Part shown: piece after piece, positions 37,118 through 45,383 of the stretch
Layout of the letters: the number at the start of each line of letters is the position of its first letter
Position numbering within the stretch: position 1 is the first letter of the stretch
Assembly (NCBI RefSeq): GCF_004348265.1
Contig: NZ_SMNT01000001.1
Location: 62,001-126,000, forward strand
DNA from: Methylobacterium segetis
GTDB lineage: Bacteria > Pseudomonadota > Alphaproteobacteria > Rhizobiales > Beijerinckiaceae
Direction: 5' to 3'
DNA: 64,000 bases
Position numbers and translations under genes: made by a program
The notes under the pieces: model-generated
The model's input: only the letters and a program-made list of their open reading frames with translations
What the model was told of the DNA's origin: nothing
Database searches by the model: none

Positions 37118-38408
37118 AAGCGGCCTCCTTCGTCTGGGGCGCCGGATCGCGCGTAACTGGAAGGCGCACGCTCCCGGTGAGAAGCGCCTGCATCATGGCC
37201 TGCTTGAGCGCACGGGTCTTATCGAGGCGGGCGTCCAGAACAGAGATTTCAGCGCCCATGTCCGACAACACCCGCGCAATTGCGACCTGCTCGTCGGTTT
37301 CAGGAAGCCGAAGCTCGGCGCTAGCTATGTGCTTGCGGTTCGTCGCATAAACCTTTGTCCCAGCAGCCAGACGACGCAGATGAGCGGTGAATGACGGCAT
37401 AAACTGCAAATAGCATTTATAGCCGTCCACCAGAACGGTCTTGTCGAAACGCGCGGCAATTGTGTGCTGGCCAGAGACCGCTTCGATACCCTGCGCGCCC
37501 GTAACTTCGAGAGACTTGCCAACGCCATTCAGGTCCTCGGACGCATCAACAAAAATGATGTCACCGTCTTGCAGACGAGTGAGTCCAGCGGCAGCCCTCA
37601 ACGGAAGGCGCGGCATCGCGTTCTCGCGCAGATTGAGGGAAATGTCTGCCGAGACATGGATATCGCCGTAGTGGAGATATCGGACTGGATCATCGAGAGT
37701 GAGCTGGGCGCGCGATTGGATGCCATTTTTGAGGAAGGTCACATGATCACCCAGCCGCTTCTCCTGCCACGGGGCGGTGAAACCTGGCAGGCGGGCCTGG
37801 CCGGTGAGCAGGCGCTGCATCACGCCCTGCCGCAGGTCGCGCTTCTTGGCGATCAGCTGTGACAGCGCCGCGATTGATGCGTCGACATCCGACAGCGCCT
37901 CTGCGATGGCTTTCTGTTCGGGTGGCTTGGGTAGGGGAATACGAAAATCAGCAAGCTCGACCCGGTTGATCTTAGGCATGCCGCTTCGCACTGACACCGA
38001 CTCAGCATACTTTGTGAAACGGTGCGCTAGCAGGTTGTCCAAAATATAACGACCAGAAACCCCCAATTCCGGGCGCAATGGATACATGTCAGCACTGCAA
38101 AGTCCGCCAAATTCCGCCAAAATAGCTTTTCGCAGATAAGGTCGAATCTTACTGTAGACAATATCTCCTGCCGAAAACAAGTATTTTCCACTTATAGCAT
38201 TTTGTTGCCGCGCCGTTCTTGTTTCTAATAGCCTGCCAGTGCCCGACTCGATATGGTCTGGGGCGATCAGTGGCATCTCGTCAAAAGGTGCAACCTTTGG
38301 ATCCACCTGTCCAGTAGCGATCCTCACCGTGCTCAACAAACCTTGGACATCCCAATCCTCCGGGATTACGCCGATTTCGGTTTCTTTGTACCCCGGCCTC
38401 AGTTCCAT
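37110..38408 (-). CDS. hsdS: type I restriction enzyme, specificity subunit
   Basis: A 432-residue HsdS with two target-recognition domains separated by a conserved helical spacer. The first recognition domain starts YKETEIGVIPEDWDV and ends RIPLPKPPEQKAIAEALSDV; the central coiled segment is LSQLIAKKRDLRQGVMQRLL; the second domain begins with PWQEKRLGDHVTFL and ends LRLPETDEQVAIARVLSDM, with a second coiled segment RALKQAMMQALLTG. The duplicated LPxPP-E/DEQ.AIA...SD pattern is typical of class I specificity proteins that recognise bipartite DNA. It overlaps hsdM by 10 bases and hsdR by 8 bases. The target sequence cannot be read from the protein. Confidence 0.93.
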   Translation of the reverse strand: MELRPGYKETEIGVIPEDWDVQGLLSTVRIATGQVDPKVAPFDEMPLIAPDHIESGTGRLLETRTARQQNAISGKYLFSAGDIVYSKIRPYLRKAILAEFGGLCSADMYPLRPELGVSGRYILDNLLAHRFTKYAESVSVRSGMPKINRVELADFRIPLPKPPEQKAIAEALSDVDASIAALSQLIAKKRDLRQGVMQRLLTGQARLPGFTAPWQEKRLGDHVTFLKNGIQSRAQLTLDDPVRYLHYGDIHVSADISLNLRENAMPRLPLRAAAGLTRLQDGDIIFVDASEDLNGVGKSLEVTGAQGIEAVSGQHTIAARFDKTVLVDGYKCYLQFMPSFTAHLRRLAAGTKVYATNRKHIASAELRLPETDEQVAIARVLSDMGAEISVLDARLDKTRALKQAMMQALLTGSVRLPVTRDPAPQTKEAAYV

Positions 38409-40876
38409 GTGGCCCCCATCGCCTCAAGGTGGCCAGCGACACGCGCAGCAAGCGCTTCGACATCTTCCTCCAACGTCGGCAGCGGTTTCTCGTAGCGCTC
38501 GGCCAGCGCTCGAACTCGCGTCGTTAGGGCATGCGCCACGCGCGCAACTTCCCCGCCGACCCGCGCGTCGATCGTCGCTAACCATTTGTCACCGACGACA
38601 AGGGTCTGCACCTCGTCGTCGGTGAACGCGGCATAGCGGGCATGAACCTTGGCGTAGAGCTTTTCCTCCGCCGCCTTGCGCTTCTTCTTAGTCTCGTCGA
38701 GATCGTCGATCAGCGCCTGATAAGCGATTAACGCCTTGCGCTCGTCGGCAAGATCGGCGTCGCGCCCGATTTCCTTCAGCCGAGCCTTGATCGCCTTCGC
38801 TGTAATCTTCTGCTTTTCGCCTTCGCCCTCGATGACTTCGGTCAGCAGCCCATCCTCTCCCGCGCCGTCTTCCAGCTTCTCGGCCATCTCCCGTTCGAGT
38901 TCGGCCATGCGGGCATCGAGCGCGTCGATCGCCGCCTGATCGGCCGGAAAGTAGCGGGCGATGATCAGCCGCGAGGGAACAAGATCGGACGTGAACCGGC
39001 GCTTGCCGATCTGATAGTCGCCCGGCTCGGGCCAAACCAGCTTGCCCTCCTTGTTCTTGCGCTTGATGATCTCGCGCGGCGCGGCGCCCGCCGCCCAGCC
39101 GACGGCGGCGATCAGATAGGCGTCGTCCTGCATCGTATCGGCCCAATAGTCCATCAGGTGCTGATAGACATTGTAGGGATCGACGAGCGGCGCCTTGCGG
39201 AAAGCCGCGAGCAGATCCTCGGAAACCGCTTCGATGAACTCCTTCGGATGGCCATTCACTCCGAAGGCGCGGGCGGCGGCATCGGTGCGGGTGCGCCAGG
39301 CGGCGAACACATGGCCGGCGGCTTTCGTGAACGCCTGGAATTCGGCGTGGCCTTCAATCGCCGCCTTCACATCGGCCACGGGCAACGTGAGGGAGAGGTA
39401 GCCAGGACGCAGGTCCGCGAAAAGCTGGCCACGCAGCGACGGCATCACCTTCCACCAACGGGCAAGCGCTTCGATATCCCGAGCAGGAATGCCGCCGTTC
39501 AAATGCGCGTCGATGTCCTGGATATCTTCGGCCTCTGAGCTGTCGATGTAGCGCGATAGGTTCAGATTATAGGCGTTCTTGGGGTCGGCGATCTCGTCAT
39601 GCGGAACCTTACGGGCATAGCCGGGCACATCGGCCGCGCGGGTGAAGGTATCGACGATCCGATGGATGTCCTGTTCGCGCAACCTATTCTTGGCGCCATC
39701 CTTGCGGAACCCCTTCGAGGCATCGATCATGAAGATGCCGCGGCGGGCTGCGGCATTTTCCTTGTCCAGCACCACGATGCAGGCGGGAATGCCTGTGCCG
39801 AAGAACAGGTTCGGCGGCATGCCGATGATGCCCTTTAGGTAGCCCGACTTGATCAGTGCCTCGCGGATTTCGGCTTCGGCATTGCCACGGAATAGCACGC
39901 CGTGCGGCAGGATGCAGGCCGCTTTGCCGTTGCTCTTCATTGAGCGGATGATGTGGAGCAGATAGGCGTAGTCGCCCTGCTTTCGCGGCGGTGCGCCCCA
40001 GCTGAACCGGGCGTGTGGATCACGGCCGGTGTCGATGCCGTTTGACCACGCCTTGTCCGAAAAGGGTGGATTGGCGACGACATAGTCGTAGGTGCGCAGG
40101 CGCTCGCCATCAAGGAACTTCGGGTTAGCGAGCGTATTACCGGCGACGATCCTGGCCGTTGGAAAGTCGTGCAGGATCATGTTCATGCGGGCGAGACCGG
40201 CCGTGGTAACGTCCTTCTCCTGCCCTTCAAGCGTGATGCGTTTTCCGGCTTCGGCGGCCACCTTCAGCAGCAATGAGCCAGATCCGCATGTGGGATCGTA
40301 GGCGGTCGTGCCTGCCACGGTGTTCTTTGGCGATATACCAATCACCTTGGCGATGATGCGGCTGACCTCGGACGGCGTGTAGAACTGGCCCTTGCTTTTG
40401 CCGCTCTCCGTTGCGAAATGACGCATCAGATATTCATAGGCGTCGCCCAGAATGTCGTCGTGATCCGCTCGGTTCTTCGAGAAATCGAGATCCGGGCTTT
40501 CGAAGATCGCGATTAGGTTCGTCAGCCGCTCGATCCGATCGTTGCCTTCACCGAGTTTGTTCGGATCGTTGAAGTCGGGAAAGTCGGTGCGGGCGAGGGT
40601 TTCGTTGCTGTCGACTAGCGGCTGGATGATCTGTGTGTTGATCAGGTCGCCGATGTTCGGATTGCCCTTCAGGGCGATCATGTCGCCGAAACTTGCGCCT
40701 TTCGAAATCGAGATCGGCGGTTCCAGATCGTCGCTGTTAGCGTACTTGTCGGAGACGTACTTGATGAACAGCATGAAAAGGACGTAGTCCTTATACTGGC
40801 TGGCATCCATGCCGCCGCGCAGTTCATCGCAAGATGCCCAAAGGGATGAATAGAGGTCAGATTTTTTTACGGCCAT
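38399..40876 (-). CDS. hsdM: type I DNA adenine methyltransferase subunit
   Basis: An 825-residue HsdM. The N-terminal helical domain (SLWASCDELRGGMDASQYKD, then YVLFMLFIKYVSDKY) is typical. The methyltransferase core has AYDPTCGSGSLLLKV (SAM motif I, near 192-205) and the catalytic VVANPPFSDKAW (NPPF at about 268), with KGQFYTPSEVSRII before it. It is long for the family (about 500-600 is usual): the extra C-terminal 250 residues carry a coiled region with many charged residues, seen in large HsdM homologues. It is the first gene of the hsd operon and the start ATG is at 40876. A 7-bp inverted repeat lies 67 bases upstream. Confidence 0.94.
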   Translation of the reverse strand: MAVKKSDLYSSLWASCDELRGGMDASQYKDYVLFMLFIKYVSDKYANSDDLEPPISISKGASFGDMIALKGNPNIGDLINTQIIQPLVDSNETLARTDFPDFNDPNKLGEGNDRIERLTNLIAIFESPDLDFSKNRADHDDILGDAYEYLMRHFATESGKSKGQFYTPSEVSRIIAKVIGISPKNTVAGTTAYDPTCGSGSLLLKVAAEAGKRITLEGQEKDVTTAGLARMNMILHDFPTARIVAGNTLANPKFLDGERLRTYDYVVANPPFSDKAWSNGIDTGRDPHARFSWGAPPRKQGDYAYLLHIIRSMKSNGKAACILPHGVLFRGNAEAEIREALIKSGYLKGIIGMPPNLFFGTGIPACIVVLDKENAAARRGIFMIDASKGFRKDGAKNRLREQDIHRIVDTFTRAADVPGYARKVPHDEIADPKNAYNLNLSRYIDSSEAEDIQDIDAHLNGGIPARDIEALARWWKVMPSLRGQLFADLRPGYLSLTLPVADVKAAIEGHAEFQAFTKAAGHVFAAWRTRTDAAARAFGVNGHPKEFIEAVSEDLLAAFRKAPLVDPYNVYQHLMDYWADTMQDDAYLIAAVGWAAGAAPREIIKRKNKEGKLVWPEPGDYQIGKRRFTSDLVPSRLIIARYFPADQAAIDALDARMAELEREMAEKLEDGAGEDGLLTEVIEGEGEKQKITAKAIKARLKEIGRDADLADERKALIAYQALIDDLDETKKKRKAAEEKLYAKVHARYAAFTDDEVQTLVVGDKWLATIDARVGGEVARVAHALTTRVRALAERYEKPLPTLEEDVEALAARVAGHLEAMGATWN

Positions 40877-41813
40877 TTCGCTGATTCCACGGCGGGATCA
40901 GCGCTCGCGATTGTCGTTGACTCCGACACGCATCCCCCTTGAGAGAACCATAGGTGGGGTTCTCGAAAAGGCCAAGCTTCCGGTGCGCTGCGCTCACCGC
41001 CTTCACAAGCTGCTCATGCCCGCGGGAGGCGGCAAGTGAGGCATCATCATGCCGTACTGGCGACACTTATCCCTGGCGGCTGTAAGAGCGGCAATCGCCG
41101 ACGAGGCAGAAGCCCCTGGCTCGTCGCGCGTACCTTCCTGCACGTAGACGCGGCTCGTGCGTGAGCTGGTCCCCGGGCTATCAGGAGGGCCTCATCGACC
41201 ACCTGCTCAATCTCTGATGCACTGCAGGAGCCTGTTGGCTGTGTCGGCCCCGTGGCCGATCGGCGACATGCGATAGGACGTGAGCGAGCTGATGCGTTTT
41301 CATAGACTGTGCAGCCACCTATGAGGCCGCAGACCCCCATACAAAGCGTTGTCGCTGTGATGTTCGCTCTGAACGGATTAAGGTACCTAACTGGGAGGTC
41401 GGTGGCTCAATTTGGGTGTCGTGAACGCTGGTCGCGCCGCTCTTGATCACCCCGGTCATCGTCCTAGACGGGTGTCCACAGAGGTGGTACACAGAGGGTA
41501 TCGCGGGCATCCGCTAAGTCATTGTTGTTGCTCGCCTAACGGCGCTCCGGGGACATTCCCTCCGTCTCCGCCACCAATGCACGGCCCTAGCCAAGGCGTT
41601 GGAAACTCACGAATTCCGGGTCGATCTACGACCGATTTCGTCCCTTAACTGGACCGCGGCGCCCACGCAATTTCTGCTCCATGGGCTGGCCCCGATGCAC
41701 AGCTTCGGGTCCTCGGATCCTGGATAACGCGGTACCCCGCGGGCCGACGCTGGGCGCAGGTGCGCCACCCATGTGCCCGTCAAAATGAACAAATATTGAG
41801 AATTGGCGGCTGA
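40877..41813. other. gap between hsdM and IS481 remnants; promoter region plus unrecognised debris
   Basis: No intact gene. The first 150 bases should hold the hsdM promoter. From about 41050 to 41810 both strands show only short frames with shifting reading and no family I recognise; the texture suggests decayed insertion-sequence or plasmid DNA, consistent with the IS481 pieces next to it. Confidence 0.45.
40943..40964. promoter_or_regulatory. inverted repeat upstream of hsdM
   Basis: GAGAACC (40943-40949) and GGTTCTC (40958-40964) with an 8-base spacer. It lies 67 bases before hsdM, in the position of a promoter or operator. Function is unproven. Confidence 0.3.
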
Positions 41814-42080
41814 CTACGTGTGAAGCATCAACAGGTTGTCCTTGGAGGGCCCGAGGCGGCTGATGGGTGTATGGCCTTTGATGCCCCTGTGGGGTCGCTG
41901 CGAATTGTGGCGGAAGAGGAAGGCAGGCAGTTCCTGGCTGCGCTATTCGGAGGTGCCGTAGGGGCGGGCATAGGCCCGTTCGCGCAGGGATGTCTGAACG
42001 AAGCGCTCGACCTTGCTGTTGGTCTTGGGCGTGCCGGGCCGCGTGCGCTGATGGCAGACGCCGAGCCATCGCAAAGCTAC
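41814..42080 (-). mobile_element. IS481-family transposase C-terminal remnant with internal stop
   Basis: Read on the minus strand, the sequence from about 42080 gives LGVCHQRTRPGTPKTNSKVE, then RFVQTSLRERAYARPYGTSE, a TAG stop at about 41952, and in the same frame RSQELPAFLFRHNSQRPHRG, IKGHTPISRLGPSKDNLLML and HT before TAG at 41814-41816. That is the C-terminal third of an IS481-type DDE transposase, including the last catalytic Glu (SKVERF). The N-terminal two thirds are missing and the internal stop makes it inactive. It marks an old insertion at the right boundary of the defence island. Confidence 0.78.
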
Positions 42081-42142
42081 GGCACCAGACCCATCAGCCG
42101 TCTCGGGCTCTCTGAGGACAACCCGTTGATGCTCCACAGCGA
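41818..42142. repeat. inverted repeat formed by two IS481 tails
   Basis: The plus strand from 41818 (AAGCATCAACAGGTTGTCCT onward for about 50 bases) matches the minus strand from about 42142 downward (GAGCATCAACGGGTTGTCCT onward), with about six mismatches in 48 bases by eye. The arms are separated by about 215 bases. Confidence 0.65.
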
Positions 42143-42146
42143 GGCG
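42085..42146 (+). mobile_element. second, oppositely oriented IS481 C-terminal tail
   Basis: On the plus strand the frame reads RPISRLGLSEDNPLMLHS, equivalent to PISRLGPSKDNLLMLHT at the end of the minus-strand remnant. It is only about 20 codons and is joined directly to the 5' cut end of the other piece, so the two remnants point away from each other at a junction near 42080. Confidence 0.65.
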
Positions 42147-42211
42147 CTTGCAGGCACCGCGATGGGGTCCGCCTTTGCTGTCTGTTCGTCTTCGGGCAGA
42201 GGGTGACCGCG

Positions 42212-42451
42212 TTAGAGAAATGCCTTGAAGGCGATGATGGTCTCGGAATCCTTCACGTTCTTGAGGCGCAGCAAGAACTCGTTGACGAAGAGCCCGATAT
42301 CGATATCGTTGTCGACGTGGAATTTTGCCATGATATCGAAGCGTCCGGCAGTCGAATAAATTTCCGATGCCAGATTCATGGAGAGAAGGCTGTCGGAGAC
42401 ATCGTAGGTCTTGCCAATCTCGCATTTGATCTGCACGAAGAACGTCTTCAT
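42212..42451 (-). CDS. stand-alone Lrp/AsnC ligand-binding (RAM) domain protein
   Basis: A 79-residue protein matching only the C-terminal effector domain of Lrp/AsnC regulators: MKTFFVQIKCEIGKTYDVSD, then IYSTAGRFDIMAKFHVDND, IDIGLFVNEFL and NVKDSETIIAFKAFL. The beta-alpha-beta-beta-alpha-beta pattern is complete, and there is no helix-turn-helix. Single RAM proteins bind small ligands or modulate full-length Lrp partners. It is a conserved type in Alphaproteobacteria and probably belongs to the native chromosome, marking the end of the island at about 42.15 kb. Confidence 0.85.
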   Translation of the reverse strand: MKTFFVQIKCEIGKTYDVSDSLLSMNLASEIYSTAGRFDIMAKFHVDNDIDIGLFVNEFLLRLKNVKDSETIIAFKAFL

Positions 42452-42584
42452 TCTTGTCTCGCTGCGTCGATCCGCGGATTCGCGATCCTAGGCGCGCCTC
42501 AGGCTCCACGCAAAGGCAGCCACGGTCTCGTCCTCCCGGCAACACGAAGCGCCCGACCAGCGGACCGGACGCTTCCCGTTGTCG

Positions 42585-43568
42585 TCAGTTGAAGTGGCCG
42601 ACCCAGCGCATGGTGTAGCGCTGACCCTCGGGACGGTTCTGCGCGCCGAACTCGTAATAGGCGTTGAAGAAGAGGAAATTGTCCTTGTTGATCGCGTAGA
42701 GTGCGCCGGGGCCGAGGGCGAAGACGCGCTCCCGCCGGCCTGGGACCGCGACGCCGTTCGCCAGCGTGTCGCTGATCTGCTGCAGCCAATAGCCGTTGAC
42801 CCCGAGCTTCAGCTCCTTCGTCACGCTGAACTCGCTGGCGAAGTTGGCGTGCAGTGCTTGGCCAGCCCGGGTCGTGAGCGTGGCCGGGCCGAAGCCGACA
42901 TTCGGGCGGTCGTTCTCAGCGTTCCAGAGGTAGTGAAACCGCGCCGAGACGGTCCAGTCGGGCGTCAGGAACAGGGTGCCGGCGACGTAGGGGTTGAACG
43001 AGAAGAAGTTCGAGCCGGGATTGATCGCAGCGGTCCGGTCGTAGCGTCCGGTCGGCAGGATCATCTGCGCCTCGATGCGGCCGATGAACAGCGGTCCCTT
43101 CTCGCCCATGATTGGATCGAACTGGATGAACGGGCCGATCAGGAGGTCGCCGATGCCCTGGCGCGCCTTCAGCACGGCACCGCCGAGACCGTCGTCGGCG
43201 CTGGAATCGATGATCGCCGGGACGATGATGTCGATGCCGAGCGCCCCCGAGCCAATCTTGATCGGCGAGACGTAGAGGAGCTGGGTCAGGCTGACGAAGG
43301 CGGTGACGTTCTCGCGCGGCAGGCCGAGGCTGGCCCCGCGATTGTCGGTGAGGCGCTCGGCCGAATAGACCTGCAGATACTGGGTCGGGTACCAGCCAGG
43401 CCCGGACGGCGGCGCGCCGTCGAGGAAGCTGGTGAAGCCCAGGTTCAGGTTCGGCAGGTCGTAGGCCTGCGCCGGGGCCGCGAACCCCACGGCCGCCGCG
43501 AGGGCCAGCGCCGCCCGCCGCGCGCGTGCCGCTATCCTTCCCTGCCGTGCCGCCACCCGCTTCGTCAT
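42585..43568 (-). CDS. MetA/SphA-like outer-membrane transport protein
   Basis: A 327-residue exported protein. The start ATG 43568 has GAGGGGG upstream and gives a basic N-terminus (MTKRVAARQGRIAARARRAA) followed by a hydrophobic stretch and cleavage near AQA|YDLPN. The mature part has the beta-barrel rhythm of the 'phenol degradation MetA' family: GWYPTQYLQVYSAERL, RQGIGDLLIGPFIQFDP, FIGRIEAQMILPTGRYD, YWLQQISDTLANG, FFNAYYEFGAQNRPEGQRY and terminal WVGHFN. Members are found beside aromatic or hydrophobic substrate degradation genes and are thought to aid uptake. It lies downstream of the cupin on the same strand (77 bases apart) and probably shares its promoter. Confidence 0.82.
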   Translation of the reverse strand: MTKRVAARQGRIAARARRAALALAAAVGFAAPAQAYDLPNLNLGFTSFLDGAPPSGPGWYPTQYLQVYSAERLTDNRGASLGLPRENVTAFVSLTQLLYVSPIKIGSGALGIDIIVPAIIDSSADDGLGGAVLKARQGIGDLLIGPFIQFDPIMGEKGPLFIGRIEAQMILPTGRYDRTAAINPGSNFFSFNPYVAGTLFLTPDWTVSARFHYLWNAENDRPNVGFGPATLTTRAGQALHANFASEFSVTKELKLGVNGYWLQQISDTLANGVAVPGRRERVFALGPGALYAINKDNFLFFNAYYEFGAQNRPEGQRYTMRWVGHFN

Positions 43569-43645
43569 GTGAGCCCCCTCGTTTCGGTTCGTCGTTCGGC
43601 GCGCCCGCCCGACGGGCGGGCGCGATGTGCATGGAGTGGGGGCGC

Positions 43646-44110
43646 TCAGGCGCCCGGCACCGAGCCCGGCGGCAGGAAGTCGACCTCGCAGGCCACGGAG
43701 CGGCGCACGACCTCCTCCGGATCGGTCAGATCGTGCAGCTGATCGAACAGCTCCTTGAGCCGCCGGGCCGGGCTGACCCAAAAGATCGCCCGGTTCGGCG
43801 TGTCGGTGCGGTTGTAGTAGGCGTGCGGCTTGCCCTTCGGCATGCAGACAAGGTCGCCCGCTGTCGCCTGGAGCCACTGACCGTCGAGGTAGAGGTCGAA
43901 GGTCCCCTCCAGGACGTAGATGAACTCGTCCTGGGTCGGGTGGATGTGCGGCGGCACGAAGGTGCCCGGCGGATCGTAGGTCTCGAACGAGAAGGCGCTG
44001 TCGCAATTGGCCTTGAACCAGTAGGTGTGGCCGAGAACGTTCCAGGCGGTCCCGTCGACGCCCTCGCCGGCCCTGGTAATGCCGGCCGGAAGCGGTTCGA
44101 TGTCGCTCAT
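43646..44110 (-). CDS. cupin-domain protein
   Basis: A 154-residue single-domain cupin. ATG 44110 is chosen (TTG 44116 also possible). The metal motif is PPHIHPTQDEFIYVLEGTFDL (short form G(X)5HXH..E), then DLVCMPKGKPHAYYNRTD with the second His. The first 40 residues contain HTYWFKANCDSAFSFETY. Cupins of this type are dioxygenases, isomerases or binding proteins, and I cannot choose. It is divergent from the AraC regulator with a 192-base spacer that contains repeated GCTATCC boxes, so it is probably its target. The downstream MetA-like gene may be co-transcribed. Confidence 0.82.
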   Translation of the reverse strand: MSDIEPLPAGITRAGEGVDGTAWNVLGHTYWFKANCDSAFSFETYDPPGTFVPPHIHPTQDEFIYVLEGTFDLYLDGQWLQATAGDLVCMPKGKPHAYYNRTDTPNRAIFWVSPARRLKELFDQLHDLTDPEEVVRRSVACEVDFLPPGSVPGA

Positions 44111-44199
44111 TTTCAACTCGCTTTGCTGATTTTCTGAGCCGTCAATTCTGGATAGCGGCCGCCTGTCTCGGGAAATAGTCAGGTTTCGGCCTCGATCCG

Positions 44200-44237
44200 G
44201 CTATCCCATTCACGAGCTTGCTATCCGGATCGTGCAG
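44200..44237 (+). promoter_or_regulatory. paired AraC-type boxes between cupin and AraC genes
   Basis: GCTATCCC at 44200-44207 and GCTATCCGG at 44220-44228, direct repeats starting 20 bases apart, followed by ATCGTGCAG. The same arrangement recurs at 46996-47033 upstream of the FMO gene. A reversed copy, GGATAGC, is at 44150-44156 facing the cupin gene. Two direct half-sites two helical turns apart are typical for AraC-family regulators. Confidence 0.6.
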
Positions 44238-44302
44238 GAAAAGACGCCCGTGCCGCATGAGGGCCCTTGTCTCGGTTTCGCGGCCACAGGCACCATCCGC
44301 CC

Positions 44303-45361
44303 ATGGGCCTGGACAGCGATAGGACCATGGACGACGACGCGACCCGCGACCCGCGACACCTGCCGGATGTTTCCCGTCCTCTGGCCCGCTACGCGCTCGT
44401 CGAGACCCGGGACCCCGACGCGGCGCGCGAGCGGATCGGGCGGATCTTCTGCCCGCACCGGCTGGTCCCGGTGGGCGCGGACGCCGCCGCCCTGTTCGAG
44501 GCGCGCCATCACACGGTGGGCTTCGGCGGGCTCACCATCAACTACGTCGCCTACGGCGCCGAGGTGGAGATCGACCCCGGCTTCCTCGACCGGTTCTTCC
44601 TGCTGCAGATCCCGCTCGCGGGCTCGGCACTGGTGCGCAGCGGGCGCCACGCGACGACCGCCGATGTCGAGCGGGCGACCCTGCTCTCCCCGATGCTGCC
44701 GACCCAGATGGTGTGGGCGGCCGGCTGCGAGAAGCTGATCATCCTCGTGCCGCGCGAGATCGCGGAGGAGCACATCGTGCGCGTCCTCGATCGGATTCCG
44801 AGGCCCTTCGGCTTCGATCCTGCGATCGACCTGCGGCGTCCGCGCGGGGCCGCGATCCTGTCCCAGGCGAAGCTCTTGCAGCACCTCGCCGAGAGCCAGA
44901 CGCAGCCGGGCGCCGGCCCGGCGGTGTTCGAGGGCGAACTCGCCTCCGCCTTCGTCACTCTGCTCGTCGGGCACATGCTGGAGCACGCGGAGGGGAGCGC
45001 CTCCCTGCTGCGGCCGCAGCGCGTATCCGTGGCGCCGGTCCATGTGCGCCGGGCCGAGGAGTATATCCGTGCGCATCTCGACTCCGCGTTGACCCTGCCG
45101 CAACTGTCGGAGAAGGCGGGAAGCAGCATCCGCTCGCTTCAGGAAGGCTTCCGGCAGTTCCGGGACAGCACGATCTCCGACTTCATCCAGACCCAGCGCC
45201 TGGACCGCTGGCGGGCGCTGCTCCTCGCCTCAGATCCCGAGGCGAAGGTCGGCGACCTCGCGCTCGCGGTCGGGCTCAACCATCTCGGGCGGGCCGCTGC
45301 CGCCTACCGGGATCGCTTCGGCGAGGTCCCGTCCCAGACGCTGCGCAATCGGCGTCGCTGA
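44303..45361 (+). CDS. AraC-family transcriptional regulator
   Basis: A 352-residue regulator. The start is uncertain: ATG 44303 or ATG 44327. The N-terminal domain has the AraC_binding_2 type (FGGLTINYVAYGAEVEIDPG, FFLLQIPLAGSALV, ATLLSPMLPTQMVW). The C-terminal DNA-binding part starts near 245: RRAEEYIRAHLDSALTLPQL, then EKAGSSIRSLQEGFRQFRDS, LDRWRALLLAS and VGDLALAVGLNHLGRAAAAY, giving two helix-turn-helix motifs. It sits between the cupin/MetA genes and the FMO gene, whose stop faces it (22 bases). The matched boxes in both promoters suggest that it controls all of them and itself. Confidence 0.88.
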   Translation: MGLDSDRTMDDDATRDPRHLPDVSRPLARYALVETRDPDAARERIGRIFCPHRLVPVGADAAALFEARHHTVGFGGLTINYVAYGAEVEIDPGFLDRFFLLQIPLAGSALVRSGRHATTADVERATLLSPMLPTQMVWAAGCEKLIILVPREIAEEHIVRVLDRIPRPFGFDPAIDLRRPRGAAILSQAKLLQHLAESQTQPGAGPAVFEGELASAFVTLLVGHMLEHAEGSASLLRPQRVSVAPVHVRRAEEYIRAHLDSALTLPQLSEKAGSSIRSLQEGFRQFRDSTISDFIQTQRLDRWRALLLASDPEAKVGDLALAVGLNHLGRAAAAYRDRFGEVPSQTLRNRRR

Positions 45362-45383
45362 TCCGGGACGGGGTGCGGACGCA

